A DNA stretch of 64,000 nt from Nocardioides sp. Soil805. Its GTDB lineage: Bacteria; Actinomycetota; Actinomycetes; Propionibacteriales; Nocardioidaceae. A program made the position numbers and the translations under genes. Position 1 is the first letter of the stretch. Each line of letters begins with the position of its first letter. The stretch lies in assembly GCF_001429625.1 (NCBI RefSeq), contig NZ_LMSU01000001.1:873498-937497 (forward strand), given 5' to 3'. Of the stretch, positions 1-8,692 are shown piece by piece. A model generated the notes under the pieces. The model saw nothing but the letters and a program-made list of their open reading frames with translations, ran no database searches and had not been told where the DNA came from.

Positions 1-252
1 GCGGTGCTGCTGGTGACCCACGACGTCGACGAGGCGATCGTGCTCGCCGACCGGGTCATCGTGCTCGACGACGGCGTCGTGTCCTCGGACCTGCGCATCG
101 AGCTGCCCGGGTCGCGCTCGCAGGCCGACCCGGCCTTCGCCGCCCTCCGCACCCGGCTGCTGTCCGAGCTCGGCGTCGAGGACGACCACCACCTCCGTGT
201 CGAGGACACGCAGCGCCTGCGCGTCGAGGACGCCGTGAGGAGGGCCTCATGA
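1..252 (+). CDS. ABC transporter ATP-binding protein, C-terminal fragment (nitrate/sulfonate/taurine type)
   Basis: The window opens inside this gene, so only the last 83 residues are visible. They include the switch (H-loop) motif VTHDVDEA, in which the His senses the gamma-phosphate of ATP; this belongs to the end of an ABC ATPase domain. The EA after the H-loop and the link to an FMN-dependent monooxygenase fit the SsuB/TauB/NrtD subfamily, whose partners import sulfonates or similar anions. The tail after the domain is acidic and contains a short repeat (RVED three times). Its stop codon overlaps the next start as ATGA (249-252), so the genes are translationally coupled. The substrate cannot be read from this fragment. 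Confidence 0.8.
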   Translation, partial: AVLLVTHDVDEAIVLADRVIVLDDGVVSSDLRIELPGSRSQADPAFAALRTRLLSELGVEDDHHLRVEDTQRLRVEDAVRRAS

Positions 253-1592
253 CCCGACAGCTGCGGCTCAACGCGTTCCTGATGAGCACCGGCCACCACG
301 AGGCGTCGTGGCGGCTCCCCGAGAGCGACCCGCGCAGCAACACCGACGTGCAGCACTTCGTCGAGCTCGCCCGCACCGCCGAGCGGGGGTTGATGGACTC
401 GGTGTTCTTCGCCGACTCCCCCGCCCTCTTCGGCGAGGTGGGGCGACGACCCGCGGGTGCCCTCGAGCCGACGGTGCTGCTGACGGCGATGGCGATGGCG
501 ACCACCCGCATCGGGCTCATCGCGACCGCGTCGACGTCGTACAACGACCCCTTCAACCTGGCTCGGCGCTTCGCGACCCTCGACCACGTCAGTGGCGGGC
601 GCGCGGGCTGGAACATCGTGACCACCGCGACCCTCGACGCCGCCCGCAACTTCGGCCTCGACGAGCTGCCGGCGCACGCCGACCGCTACCGCCGGGCCGA
701 CGAGTTCGTCGACGTGGCGGTCAAGCTGTGGGACAGCTGGGAGGACGACGCCGTCGTGGCCGACAAGGAGTCGGGTGTGTGGGGTGACGCCGAGCTGGTC
801 CACCCGATCCACCACACCGGCACCCACTTCCGCGTCGCCGGTCCGCTCAACCTGCCCCGCTCGCCCCAGGGCCGGCCGGTGCTCGTGCAGGCAGGGTCGT
901 CGGAGGACGGGCGCGACTTCGCCGCGCGGCACGCCGAGGCGATCTTCACCGCACAGCAGACGCTGGCGGACGCCCAGCTGTTCTACGCCGACATCAAGGC
1001 CCGCGCCCGGGCCTTCGGGCGCGACGCCGACCAGCTGCTGGTGCTGCCGGGGATCGTGCCGGCCATCGGCTCGACCGAGGCCGAGGCGCGGGCGCTGGAG
1101 GAGGAGCTCGACCGCCTCATCCAGCCGGAGTACGCCCGCCGCCAGCTCGCCCGCACGCTGCGGGTGGCGCCGGAGCGGCTCGCCCTCGACGGGCAGCTGC
1201 CCGACGACCTCCCCGACGAGGACTCCATCGAGGGCGCCAAGTCGCGCTACACGCTCATCGTCACCCTGGCCCGGCGCGAGCGGCTCACCGTCCGCGAGCT
1301 CATCGGCCGCCTCGGCGGCGGCCGGGGCCACCGCACCTTCAGCGGCACCCCCGAGCAGGTGGCCGACGCCATCGAGGAGTGGTTCACCACCGGTGCCGCC
1401 GACGGCTTCAACGTGATGCCGCCCGCACTCCCGTCGGGGCTCGAGGCCTTCGTCGACCACGTCGTGCCGATCCTGCAGGCCCGCGGCCTGTTCCGGACGG
1501 CGTACGACGGCACGACGCTGCGCGAGCACTACGGCCTCGACCGCCCGACCAGCCAGTACTCCCTCACCACGACCCAGCAGGAGATCGCATGA
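249..1592 (+). CDS. FMN-dependent monooxygenase, NtaA/SnaA/DszA/SoxA family
   Basis: This 447-residue protein belongs to the bacterial luciferase-like superfamily, in the subgroup of nitrilotriacetate monooxygenase (NtaA), DszA and related C-S or C-N bond-cleaving enzymes. Family-like stretches include the N-terminal [11 protein letters not shown], the central [12 protein letters not shown] and the later [18 protein letters not shown]. Length matches the family (about 430-460). These enzymes use FMNH2 supplied by a separate flavin reductase, which is not visible here. It overlaps the upstream ABC ATPase gene and the downstream aldo/keto reductase gene by 4 bp each, so the three form one operon. 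With the transporter this suggests scavenging of an organosulfur or organonitrogen compound. The exact substrate is unknown. Confidence 0.88.
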   Translation: MTRQLRLNAFLMSTGHHEASWRLPESDPRSNTDVQHFVELARTAERGLMDSVFFADSPALFGEVGRRPAGALEPTVLLTAMAMATTRIGLIATASTSYNDPFNLARRFATLDHVSGGRAGWNIVTTATLDAARNFGLDELPAHADRYRRADEFVDVAVKLWDSWEDDAVVADKESGVWGDAELVHPIHHTGTHFRVAGPLNLPRSPQGRPVLVQAGSSEDGRDFAARHAEAIFTAQQTLADAQLFYADIKARARAFGRDADQLLVLPGIVPAIGSTEAEARALEEELDRLIQPEYARRQLARTLRVAPERLALDGQLPDDLPDEDSIEGAKSRYTLIVTLARRERLTVRELIGRLGGGRGHRTFSGTPEQVADAIEEWFTTGAADGFNVMPPALPSGLEAFVDHVVPILQARGLFRTAYDGTTLREHYGLDRPTSQYSLTTTQQEIA

Positions 1593-2620
1593 CCCACCGC
1601 ACCCTCGGCCGCACCGGCGTCCGGGTCAGCCCCCTCACCCTCGGCGCGATGATGTTCGGCGCCTGGGGCAACCCCGACCACGACGAGTCGATCCGGATCA
1701 TCCACCGGGCCCTCGACGCCGGCATCAACGTCATCGACACCGCCGACGTCTACGCCCGCGGGGAGTCCGAGGAGATCATCGGCAAGGCGCTCAAGGGCCG
1801 CCGCGACGAGGTCGTGCTGGCCACCAAGTTCCACGGCTCCATGTCGGACGAGGACCCCAACTCCTCGGGCAACTCGCGCCGCTGGATCGCCCGCGCCGTC
1901 GAGGACTCGCTGCGCCGGCTCCAGACCGACCACATCGACCTCTACCAGGTGCACCGGCCGCGTCCCGAGACCGACATCGACGACACCCTGGGCGCCCTGT
2001 CGGACCTGGTGCACGCCGGCAAGATCCGCTACATCGGTACGTCGACGTTCCTGCCGTCGCAGGTCGTCGAGGCGCAGTGGGTGGCGCGGGACCGGCACCG
2101 CGAGCGGCCGGTGACCGAGCAGCCGCCGTACAGCATCCTGGCCCGCGAGGTGGAGCGCGACCTGCTCCCCACCGCCGAGCGGCACGGGCTGGGGATCCTG
2201 CCCTGGTCGCCGCTGGCCGGAGGCTGGCTCTCGGGCCGCTACCGCCGGGGCGAGGACGCCTCGGTCGTCTCCTCGCGGGCCGCGCGGCAGCCGGCGCGCC
2301 ACGACCCCACCTCCCCGGAGAACCGCGCCAAGCTGGAGGCCGTCCACGCCCTCCAGGACCTGGCCGACCAGGCCGGGGTGTCGCTGATCCACCTGGCGCT
2401 CGGCTTCGTGCTGAAGCACCCGGCCGTCTCGTCGGCCATCATCGGCCCGCGCACGCTCGAGCAGCTGGAGTCCCAGCTCGGCGCCGAGAAGATCGACCTG
2501 CCCGACGACGTGCTCGACCGCATCGACGAGATCGTGCCGCCCGGTACGACGATCAACGAGGCCGACCGGGGTTACGCACCTCCGGCGCTCAGCGACCCCG
2601 CCCTGCGGCGCCGTCGCTGA
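1589..2620 (+). CDS. Aldo/keto reductase
   Basis: A 343-residue NADPH-dependent oxidoreductase of the AKR superfamily, close in style to the Tas/YajO/YghZ type with a TIM-barrel fold. The catalytic tetrad is visible: Asp50 and Tyr55 in [10 protein letters not shown], Lys80 in VVLATKFHG and His122 in LYQVHRPRP. The start ATG at 1589 overlaps the monooxygenase stop by ATGA, which fixes the start and argues for translational coupling. It probably reduces an aldehyde or ketone released by the monooxygenase, but that is inference. It is the last gene of the operon and faces prfB across a long repeat-filled junction. Confidence 0.88.
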   Translation: MTHRTLGRTGVRVSPLTLGAMMFGAWGNPDHDESIRIIHRALDAGINVIDTADVYARGESEEIIGKALKGRRDEVVLATKFHGSMSDEDPNSSGNSRRWIARAVEDSLRRLQTDHIDLYQVHRPRPETDIDDTLGALSDLVHAGKIRYIGTSTFLPSQVVEAQWVARDRHRERPVTEQPPYSILAREVERDLLPTAERHGLGILPWSPLAGGWLSGRYRRGEDASVVSSRAARQPARHDPTSPENRAKLEAVHALQDLADQAGVSLIHLALGFVLKHPAVSSAIIGPRTLEQLESQLGAEKIDLPDDVLDRIDEIVPPGTTINEADRGYAPPALSDPALRRRR

Positions 2621-3296
2621 ATCCCTCTGGGGACGTCAGGGGGCCGGTCGCGGGAAGGGCGGCCGGTCTCCTGGCGGGGATGGGTCCTCCGCATCTACCG
2701 GTCTCCGGCCGGGCTCGTCGTCCGGGCTGGTGGTCCGGAGGGGCTCGGCCCGGGACCACGTCAACTGGCGGCGTACGACACGGATCTCGCCGATCCACCC
2801 GTCGTACGCCGCCAGTTGCGCGCCCGGGAACGACCACCGGCCCCCAGGGTGGCGGCAGATCGACCGCCGGCCCCCAGGGTGGCGGCAGATCGCGTCAGGC
2901 GGGCGAGATTCCCGCAATGTGCCGCCACCCTGCGTCGGGGTGCTGCGTACACCGCCGGGCCACGCGCCAACTGGCGGTGTACGACACGGATCTCGCCGAT
3001 CCACCCGTCGTACGCCGCCAGTTGCGCGCCCGGGAACGACCACCGGCCCGCAAGAGTGGCGGCAGATCGCGCGCCGGCCCCCAGAGTGGCGGCAGATCGC
3101 AGGGCCGGCCCCCAGGGTGGCGGCAGATCGCGTCAGGGCGGGCGAGATCCCCGCAATGTGCCGCCACCCTGCGTCGGGGTGCGGCGCACACCGCCGGGCC
3201 ACGCGCCAACTGGCGGCATACGGCACGGATCTCGCCGATCCACCCGTCGGACGCCGCCAGTTGCGCCGGCGACGACCTGGTGTCAGGCGACAGAGG
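2621..3296. repeat. 676-bp convergent junction with a composite inverted-repeat array
   Basis: No credible gene lies here. Element A (57 bp) occurs at 2762-2818, 2968-3024 and 3207-3263. Its ends are 18-bp inverted arms that are perfect in copy 1 (CAACTGGCGGCGTACGAC and its complement), and a smaller GGATC/GATCC stem sits in the loop. Element B, with core GGTGGCGGCAGATCG, occurs at 2848, 2878, 3055, 3085 and 3116, about 30 bp apart. Element C carries TGCCGCCACCCT (2920-2931), the exact complement of AGGGTGGCGGCA in the preceding B copy (2876-2887). The order A-B-B-C-A-B-B-B-C-A indicates segmental duplication. The array separates the convergent AKR and prfB genes and could act as a bidirectional terminator. 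Confidence 0.85.
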
Positions 3297-4412
3297 TCAG
3301 GCGTCGACCTTCTCCGCGCCGCGACGCCAGCGGATGCCGGCCTCGAGGAAGGCGTCGATGTCGCCGTCGAAGACCGCCTGCGGGTTGCCGGACTCGTAGG
3401 ATGTCCGCAGGTCCTTGACGATCTGGTACGGGTTGAGCACGTAGTTGCGCATCTGGTCGCCCCACGACGCCTGGACGTCGCCGCGCAGCCCGTCGAGGTG
3501 CGCCTTCTCCTCGGCCTTCTTCAGCGCGAGGAGCTTGGCCTTGAGCACCACCATGGCCGAGGCCTTGTTCTGCAGCTGCGACTTCTCGTTCTGGCAGCTC
3601 ACCACCGTGCCGGTCGGGATGTGGGTGAGGCGGACGGCGGAGTCGGTCGTGTTGACGGACTGGCCGCCGGGGCCGCCCGAGCGGTAGACGTCGACGCGGA
3701 TCTCCTCGTCGGGGATCTCGATCTCGTCGGTCTGCTCGAGCACCGGCACGACCTCGACGGCCGCGAACGACGTCTGGCGGCGACCCTGGTTGTCGAAGGG
3801 GCTGATCCGCACGAGGCGGTGGGTGCCGGCCTCGACGGAGAGCGTGCCGTAGGCGTACGGCGCGTGGATGGCGAAGGTGGCGGACTTGAGGCCGGCCTCC
3901 TCGGCGTACGACGTCTCGTAGACCTCGACGGGGTACTTGTGCTGCTCGGCCCAGCGGATGTACATCCGCATCAGGGTCTCGGCGAAGTCGGCAGCGTCGA
4001 CGCCACCGGCGCCCGACCGGATGCTGACCAGCGCCTCGCGGGCGTCGTACTCGCCGTTGAGCAGGGTGCGGATCTCGAGGGACTCGACGGACTTCTTGAT
4101 GCGCTCGAGCTCGCGCTCGGAGTCCTCGAGGGAGGATGCGTCGCCCTCCTCCTGCGCCATCTCGACCATGAGGGCGAGGTCCTCGATGCGGGAGTCGAGG
4201 CCGGTGAACTTGTCGAGCTCGCCCTGGAGCGCGGAGAGGCGGCCGGTGATGCGGGTGGCGCTCTCCACGTCGTCCCAGAGGTCGGGGGCGGCGACCTGCT
4301 CGCCGAGGTCGGCGATCTCCCTGCGCATGCCGTCCAGGTCGAGGACCTGGCCGATGGTCTTCATGGTCGCCTGGAGCTGCTTGATCTCTGCTTCGAAGTC
4401 GGTGCTCGCCAC
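3297..4412 (-). CDS. prfB: Peptide chain release factor 2
   Basis: RF2 recognises UAA and UGA stop codons and triggers release of the finished protein on the ribosome. With the GTG start at 4412 the product is 371 residues. The GGQ catalytic motif is at 249-251 in [16 protein letters not shown]. The SPF recognition tripeptide typical of RF2 (not RF1) is at 204-206 in [12 protein letters not shown]. The in-frame programmed frameshift of the enterobacterial gene is absent; the frame is continuous. An in-frame GTG at 4424 would add four residues (MWVI), but the start at 4412 matches the usual RF2 N-terminus and has a -10-like hexamer eight bases upstream. The gene stands alone between a repeat array and a secreted-protein cluster. 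Confidence 0.96.
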   Translation of the reverse strand: MASTDFEAEIKQLQATMKTIGQVLDLDGMRREIADLGEQVAAPDLWDDVESATRITGRLSALQGELDKFTGLDSRIEDLALMVEMAQEEGDASSLEDSERELERIKKSVESLEIRTLLNGEYDAREALVSIRSGAGGVDAADFAETLMRMYIRWAEQHKYPVEVYETSYAEEAGLKSATFAIHAPYAYGTLSVEAGTHRLVRISPFDNQGRRQTSFAAVEVVPVLEQTDEIEIPDEEIRVDVYRSGGPGGQSVNTTDSAVRLTHIPTGTVVSCQNEKSQLQNKASAMVVLKAKLLALKKAEEKAHLDGLRGDVQASWGDQMRNYVLNPYQIVKDLRTSYESGNPQAVFDGDIDAFLEAGIRWRRGAEKVDA

Positions 4413-4420
4413 AATTACCC

Positions 4421-4426
4421 ACACTA
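4421..4426 (-). promoter_or_regulatory. Predicted -10 element for leaderless prfB transcript
   Basis: TAGTGT (TANNNT type) ends 8 nt before the GTG at 4412. A TCGACA sequence lies about 18 bp further upstream as a possible -35. No Shine-Dalgarno sequence precedes the start, so transcription and translation probably begin at nearly the same base. Confidence 0.45.
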
Positions 4427-4464
4427 CGGCGCGGGTGTGAGGAGTGTCGAAAGACAGGCTCGCG

Positions 4465-5271
4465 TCACCTCGTGCAGAGGACCTCCGGAGCGACGACGAC
4501 CGGGTAGCTGGCCGGCTCCGCGCTGGAGAACAGGTCGTAGCGCAGCGTGGCCGCGCCGGTGAGGTCCGCGGTGGACGCGACGACCTGGCCGGGGATGAGC
4601 ACCTGGTCCACCGCCGTCACCCCGTCGACGGCCAGCGTGATCCGGGACGAGGAGCCGACGGCCGAGCTGTCGTGCATCGCGTAGGTCGCACGCAGGTCCG
4701 TGCAGAGGCCCCGCAGCGGGAACTCGACGTACGACGGCGCACCGCGGGTGAAGGGCTGGAAGGAGTAGGGGTAGGCCACGCCGCCGATCACGGCGGTGCT
4801 GGACACGGCGATGTTCTCGAAGACGCCCCGCGGTCGCTGGGCGAGCCTCTCCCATCCGTAGACCCGGACCTCGACCACCGGGCTCATCCCCTTCTGCACG
4901 CCCCCGGAACGACGCTTGACGACGCGGTACCGGTGCGTGCGCGCGACGGTGGGCTCGTCGGTGAACAGGTAGGTGCCGTCCGGCTTGATCTTCGTCCTCC
5001 CCGCGACGGACCAGGTGCTCGCGCCGGTCACCCGCCGCTCGAGGACGAGCTTCTTCCCGGCGGCGCGAGGCCTCACCTTGCCGCGCACCGTGACGACTCC
5101 CTCACCGAGGGTGACGTCCTGCGGACTGGCCTTCGCCGTGACGGAGTACGCCGCGGGCCTGCGCGCGCCGTCGGCGGCGGCGTCCGGCCCGGCGTGGGCG
5201 GCGGTGGACCCCAGGGCCACCGGGGCGGCGACGACGGCTGCGGTCGTGACAAGGGTGATGAGACGGTTCAT
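4465..5271 (-). CDS. Secreted protein with Ig-like and NPCBM-like domains, paralog 1
   Basis: A 268-residue exported protein of unknown function. Residues 1-27 are a Sec signal peptide ending in AHA. Residues about 40-135 look like a bacterial Ig-like module ([20 protein letters not shown]). The C-terminal half (about 145-268) resembles the NPCBM/NEW2 galactose-binding fold, with a conserved [15 protein letters not shown] segment and a final pair of Cys. It is the third of three tandem paralogs (with 5347-6162 and 6285-7091) sharing this layout. The start ATG at 5271 has a good ribosome site (GGGGAGAGCTC). A carbohydrate or cell-wall binding role is plausible, but family assignment is by eye only. 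Confidence 0.75.
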   Translation of the reverse strand: MNRLITLVTTAAVVAAPVALGSTAAHAGPDAAADGARRPAAYSVTAKASPQDVTLGEGVVTVRGKVRPRAAGKKLVLERRVTGASTWSVAGRTKIKPDGTYLFTDEPTVARTHRYRVVKRRSGGVQKGMSPVVEVRVYGWERLAQRPRGVFENIAVSSTAVIGGVAYPYSFQPFTRGAPSYVEFPLRGLCTDLRATYAMHDSSAVGSSSRITLAVDGVTAVDQVLIPGQVVASTADLTGAATLRYDLFSSAEPASYPVVVAPEVLCTR

Positions 5272-5288
5272 GAGCTCTCCCCGGCTGT

Positions 5289-5309
5289 GGTGGCCCGGAG
5301 CGGGCCACC
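5289..5309 (-). promoter_or_regulatory. Leader hairpin of secreted paralog 1, with TAGGAT -10 at 5315-5320
   Basis: A perfect 9-bp stem (GGTGGCCCG / CGGGCCACC) with a 3-nt loop sits about 10 nt downstream of a TAGGAT hexamer read on the minus strand, so the mRNA would begin at the hairpin base. A hairpin in the same place precedes the two paralogs. It may stabilise the mRNA 5' end or terminate read-through from the gene upstream. Confidence 0.45.
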
Positions 5310-5346
5310 TTCGGATCCTAGGACGGTCGGACGCCCGCGGACATGA

Positions 5347-6162
5347 CTACTTTGTGCACCGGATCTCGGGGGTCCCGACGGTCGGGTAGGCGGCCACCGG
5401 GAACCCGGGGGCCGCCAGGTCGTAGCGGAGCCGGAAGACGCCCTCCAGGCTCGTGGTCGACTCGACCACCTGACCGACCACCAGCGGCACGTGCACCGTC
5501 GGCACGTTGTCGAGCACGAGCGTGACGGAGCCGCTGGATCCCGAGAACGAGTAGTCACTGAGCGCGTACGTGGTGCGGAGGCTGGTGCACAGACGACCGA
5601 GCGTGTACTCGACGTACCCCGAGCCGCCCTTGGCGCTGGGCATCCCGATCGTGATCGAGTACGGGTACGAGCGCGCCCCGATGGCCACGTCGGTGTTGAG
5701 GCCGACGTTGTCGTACACGCCAGGAGTGCGTGCGGCCAGGCGCTCCCACGCGTAGACGGTGACCTCGAGCGTCTTGCTCATGCCCTTGCCGATCCCGTCG
5801 GCGGCGGGCTTGACCACGCGGTACTCACGCGTGCCGGACACGCTCGGCTTGTCCTGGAGCAGGTACTCGCCCGACTTCTTGATCTTCGCGGAGCCGCTGG
5901 GCCTCCACCGGCGCGCGCCGTCCAGCCGCTGCTGGAGCTCCACCTTCTGGCCGGCGGCGCGGGGCTTGACCTTGCCGCGCACCTTGACGACGTCCTCGCC
6001 CACGGTCACGACGCTCTTGTTGAGCCGAGCCGAGACCGTATAGTCCCGCGCCCGGTCGGCAGCGCCCGCCTCCGCGGCGTGGGCGGTGGCGACGAGAGGG
6101 ACGGCCACGAGGGTCGCCGTCGTGGCGGCCAGCACGGTGACGCTGCGGACGGTGCGCTTCAT
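5347..6162 (-). CDS. Secreted protein with Ig-like and NPCBM-like domains, paralog 2
   Basis: A 271-residue exported protein parallel in design to its two neighbours: Sec signal peptide with AHA cleavage context at about residues 27-29, an Ig-like module (VRGKVKPRAAGQKVELQQRL), then an NPCBM-like domain with CTSLRTTYALSDYS and the C-terminal sequence PEIRCTK. It is more similar to paralog 3 than to paralog 1 in the Ig-like module (VTVGEDVVKVRGKV shared exactly). The start ATG at 6162 is preceded by GGGAG. Its leader contains a 5-bp hairpin (6178-6191). Function is unknown; binding of cell-wall or extracellular glycans is a guess from the fold. Confidence 0.75.
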   Translation of the reverse strand: MKRTVRSVTVLAATTATLVAVPLVATAHAAEAGAADRARDYTVSARLNKSVVTVGEDVVKVRGKVKPRAAGQKVELQQRLDGARRWRPSGSAKIKKSGEYLLQDKPSVSGTREYRVVKPAADGIGKGMSKTLEVTVYAWERLAARTPGVYDNVGLNTDVAIGARSYPYSITIGMPSAKGGSGYVEYTLGRLCTSLRTTYALSDYSFSGSSGSVTLVLDNVPTVHVPLVVGQVVESTTSLEGVFRLRYDLAAPGFPVAAYPTVGTPEIRCTK

Positions 6163-6177
6163 GGCGGGCTCCCTCGG

Positions 6178-6191
6178 GGTGGTGTCCCACC
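6178..6191 (-). promoter_or_regulatory. Leader hairpin of secreted paralog 2
   Basis: A 5-bp stem (GGTGG / CCACC) with a 4-nt loop lies about 16 nt upstream of the start codon, just before the ribosome site. Its position matches the hairpins in the leaders of paralogs 1 and 3. Confidence 0.35.
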
Positions 6192-6284
6192 AGCATCGGT
6201 CGGGGCGGCCCCGCCGTCACGGGTCACAAGACCTGTGCATGCCGGGACGATCGGCCGGTCCCGGCCGACCGCCCCGGCCGCGGA

Positions 6285-7091
6285 TCACTTCGTGCAGCGG
6301 ACCTCGGGGGTCCCGACGACCGGCCGGGAGACCGGCGAAGCGGCCGAGGTGAGCTCGTAGCGCAGCCGGAAGGCGCCCGTCAGGTCGGTCGTGGACTCGA
6401 CGACCTGCCCGACGACGAGACCCTGGTCGACCTTGGTGGCCCCGTCCACGATCAGCTTGACGGCACCCGTGGCGCCGCTCTCCGACGCGTCGTCGAGGGC
6501 GTAGGTCGTGCGGAGGCCGGTGCACAGGCGACCGAGCGTGTACTCGACGTACGCCGGGGCGCCGGGCTGGAAGGGGACGATGCTGGGCGCGTAGGCCTTG
6601 GTGCCGATGCTCGCCGTGAAGTACGTCGTCACGTTGGCCGAGGCACCCGCGCTGCGTCGTGCGAGGTCCTCCCACCGGTAGACCTGCACCTCGAGGACCT
6701 TGCTGGTCCCCTTCCCGATGCCCTGGCCCGCGGGCTTCAGCACGCGGTACTCGCGCGTCCCGGCGACGCTGGGCTCGTCCTTGAGCAGGTAGGTGCCGTT
6801 GCGCTTGATCTTGCCCTTGCTGCTGACGGCCCACTTCTTCTTCCCCTCGAGCCGCTGCTGGAGGACGACCTTCGAGCCGGCCGCCCGCGGCGTGACCTTG
6901 CCGCGGACCTTGACGACGTCCTCACCGACGGTGACGACCTCCTTGTTGGCCTTGGCCTGGACCGTGTACGACGGCGCGCGGCGCTCGCCGGCGTCCGCGG
7001 CCTGTGCGGTGGTGGCGCCGAGGGCCAGCGGCCCAGCGACGACGGCTGCCGTGGCGGCCAGCGTGGTCAGGGTGGTGGTGATGCGGTGCAT
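6285..7091 (-). CDS. Secreted protein with Ig-like and NPCBM-like domains, paralog 3
   Basis: A 268-residue exported protein. I chose ATG 7091 rather than the in-frame start at 7175 because the product then begins MHRITTTLTTLAA, aligning with MKRTVRS and MNRLITL of the paralogs, and because GGAGATCCTC precedes it. The signal peptide ends TAQA at about residue 26. The Ig-like module contains VRGKVTPRAAGSKVVLQQRL, and the NPCBM-like domain contains CTGLRTTYALDDAS and ends PEVRCTK. This is the promoter-proximal member of the tandem trio; all three probably arose by local duplication. Role unknown, likely cell surface or extracellular. Confidence 0.75.
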   Translation of the reverse strand: MHRITTTLTTLAATAAVVAGPLALGATTAQAADAGERRAPSYTVQAKANKEVVTVGEDVVKVRGKVTPRAAGSKVVLQQRLEGKKKWAVSSKGKIKRNGTYLLKDEPSVAGTREYRVLKPAGQGIGKGTSKVLEVQVYRWEDLARRSAGASANVTTYFTASIGTKAYAPSIVPFQPGAPAYVEYTLGRLCTGLRTTYALDDASESGATGAVKLIVDGATKVDQGLVVGQVVESTTDLTGAFRLRYELTSAASPVSRPVVGTPEVRCTK

Positions 7092-7115
7092 GAGGATCTC
7101 CCCGTGGTCTGTGGT

Positions 7116-7127
7116 GCCCGGTCGGGC
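7116..7127 (-). promoter_or_regulatory. Leader hairpin of secreted paralog 3
   Basis: GCCCG and its complement CGGGC, separated by 2 nt, precede the segment ACCACAGACCACGGGGAG that leads to the start codon. Paralog 1 has nearly the same arrangement (hairpin, then ACCACAG, then CGGGGAG), so the leaders were duplicated with the genes. Confidence 0.35.
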
Positions 7128-7264
7128 GTTGGTTCGGGGAGGAGATGCCGGGTCTGCGAGAAAAGTTGCGGACACAGGCCCGTGGATGACCCGGGCGCCG
7201 CTGCGTCGTTGTCATGCTCGGTCCCGACCGGGTGGACCGGAGCTCCCGGCGTAGGAAGGCAGTC

Positions 7265-7900
7265 GTGTACCTGAGTGCAGTCATCGTCCCCCCGCTCGAG
7301 CAGCGGGAGGAGGTCGCGCGCCTGCTCGCCGACATCGGCGCCCGCATGGACGCCCCCGCCCCGGCGGCCAAGCGCCGGGCGTGGGGACGCTCGCGTCCCG
7401 CGGACGCGCCGGTCGCGAGCGCCGGCCTCACGCCGCTCCCGGTGGGGCGGATGACCCTGCAGGTGACGCGCTTCGGGTACGTCGAGCCGGAGGCTGCGGC
7501 CCGGCTGCGGGCCACCCTCGAGCACGACGCCCTCGGCTGGCACCCGCTCACCATCCACGTCACCGGCGAGGCTCAGATGGGCGGGCAGGACGAGCTGCTC
7601 CACCTGTCCCTCGGGGGCGACGTCGGCGGCCTGCGTGGTCTGTTCCGGGAGGTCACCGAGTCGGCGCGCAAGGCCGGCTTCATGCTGGACCGCCGCTCCT
7701 TCGCCCCGCAGGTGCCGGTGTCCACGCTGGACGAGGCGGTCAGCGACGAGGCCCTCGCCGTCCTGGTCGAGGGCCTGGAGGGCTTCAGCGGGGAGCCGTG
7801 GGAGGTCGGGGAGCTCACCTTGGCGCGGCTCGGGTTCGGCGCCGCCGACGCCGAGGTGCAGGTGGTCGCGAGCATCCCGATAGGGACGACCGGCACCTGA
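7265..7900 (+). CDS. 2H phosphoesterase-like (2'-5' RNA ligase fold) protein, catalytic motifs degenerate
   Basis: A 211-residue cytoplasmic protein. The GTG start at 7265 is set by AGGAAGG 5 nt upstream. The order of elements resembles the ThpR / 2'-5' RNA ligase group of 2H phosphoesterases. The first HxT/S strand would correspond to RMTLQVTRFGYV (residues 62-73). The second HxT motif would correspond to FAPQVPVST (146-154) where the family has PHxTL. Both catalytic His are missing, so if the assignment is right it is inactive or has another role. An insert rich in Ala, Pro and Arg occupies residues 30-55. It lies convergent with a secreted protein gene only 21 bp away. Assignment is by pattern only and is moderate at best. 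Confidence 0.55.
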   Translation: MYLSAVIVPPLEQREEVARLLADIGARMDAPAPAAKRRAWGRSRPADAPVASAGLTPLPVGRMTLQVTRFGYVEPEAAARLRATLEHDALGWHPLTIHVTGEAQMGGQDELLHLSLGGDVGGLRGLFREVTESARKAGFMLDRRSFAPQVPVSTLDEAVSDEALAVLVEGLEGFSGEPWEVGELTLARLGFGAADAEVQVVASIPIGTTGT

Positions 7901-7921
7901 TCGGCTCGCTCCGCCAGCGCG

Positions 7922-8543
7922 CTATCCGACGCACCTGCGCACGTTGGTCTCCGAGGTGTCGGCAGGACGGGTCGTGCCGCCGGCGCTCAGGAGGTTCACG
8001 CCACCGAGCAGGATGGATCCCGTCGCGGTGCCGTAGCGGTAGAAGCACGTGCTGCCGTCCTCGCGAGTGCGGAGGAGCTTGCCTGACGTGCTCCAGGACA
8101 GGTCGAGCGACACCGAGCCCGCGTTGTAGGGCTCCTGGTCGCAGGCGCCGGTCTCGTACGCGTAGCAGGTGACCGGAACCGTCGTGACCAGGTGTGCCAT
8201 GAAGCTCGACGACGTCTGCAGCGTCCCACCCGTCGTCGAACCCTCGAGGCTGAGGACGGGCGACACCGAGTTCGGGTCGTCGCAGGTCTGCTCCTGGTCG
8301 AGGAAGAAGTACGTGGTGGGCGTGCCTCCACTGGTCCGGGACTGCAGGCTGATGAAGGTGTCGACGCAGCCGTCCGTGTACTGCCACACAGCGGAGACGC
8401 CGGACTGTCTCGTCGCGGCCGACGCCGGGGACGCCGACCCGGTGAGGAACACCGCACAACGCGACGGCGGCCGTCACCACGGTCCGGACAAGGCCGCGGT
8501 CCGTGGCGGGTGTGGGCAGATGGGTCTCCGAGACATGCCTCAT
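7922..8543 (-). pseudogene. Secreted cysteine-containing protein, frameshifted within its signal peptide
   Basis: The mature part (read from 8452 down) contains SASPASAATRQSGVSAVWQY, six Cys and no recognisable domain. The only in-frame start for that part is GTG 8452, which lacks a ribosome site and would give half a signal peptide. One base out of frame, ATG 8543 has an excellent GAAGGAG site and encodes MRHVSETHLPTPATDRGLVR followed by TVVTAAVALC. Joining the two frames at about 8453 by removing one G gives a complete signal peptide ending TGSASPASA. So there is either a real one-base insertion or a sequencing error. If real, the gene is broken unless GTG 8452 is used. It lies downstream of the tad operon on the same strand. 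Confidence 0.6.
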
Positions 8544-8576
8544 GTCCACTCCTTCGTGACGACGTCCTGACACGCC

Positions 8577-8594
8577 CCTCGTCGCGCGACGAGG
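8577..8594. repeat. 18-bp perfect palindrome in the leader of the frameshifted gene
   Basis: CCTCGTCGCG followed by its complement (CGCGACGAGG, sharing the central CGCG) is a perfect palindrome 34 bp upstream of ATG 8543 and about 100 bp downstream of the last tad gene. It could be a repressor site or an mRNA hairpin. Confidence 0.5.
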
Positions 8595-8692
8595 ATCCGC
8601 TGCCGCCACGACCGTCCGCCTCTGCGCGAGGCATCGCGTGGAAATGCTTGCGATGTCGCCACGATTGGTGAGGCGCGACGGGGGGAGGACCC

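Noticed and set aside
2636..3226. Small proteins encoded in the repeat array
   Set aside because: Their sequences are only translations of the A, B and C repeats; no ribosome sites or homology.
3297..4424. Programmed +1 frameshift in prfB
   Set aside because: The frame is continuous from the start codon to the end; no in-frame TGA or slippery site is present.
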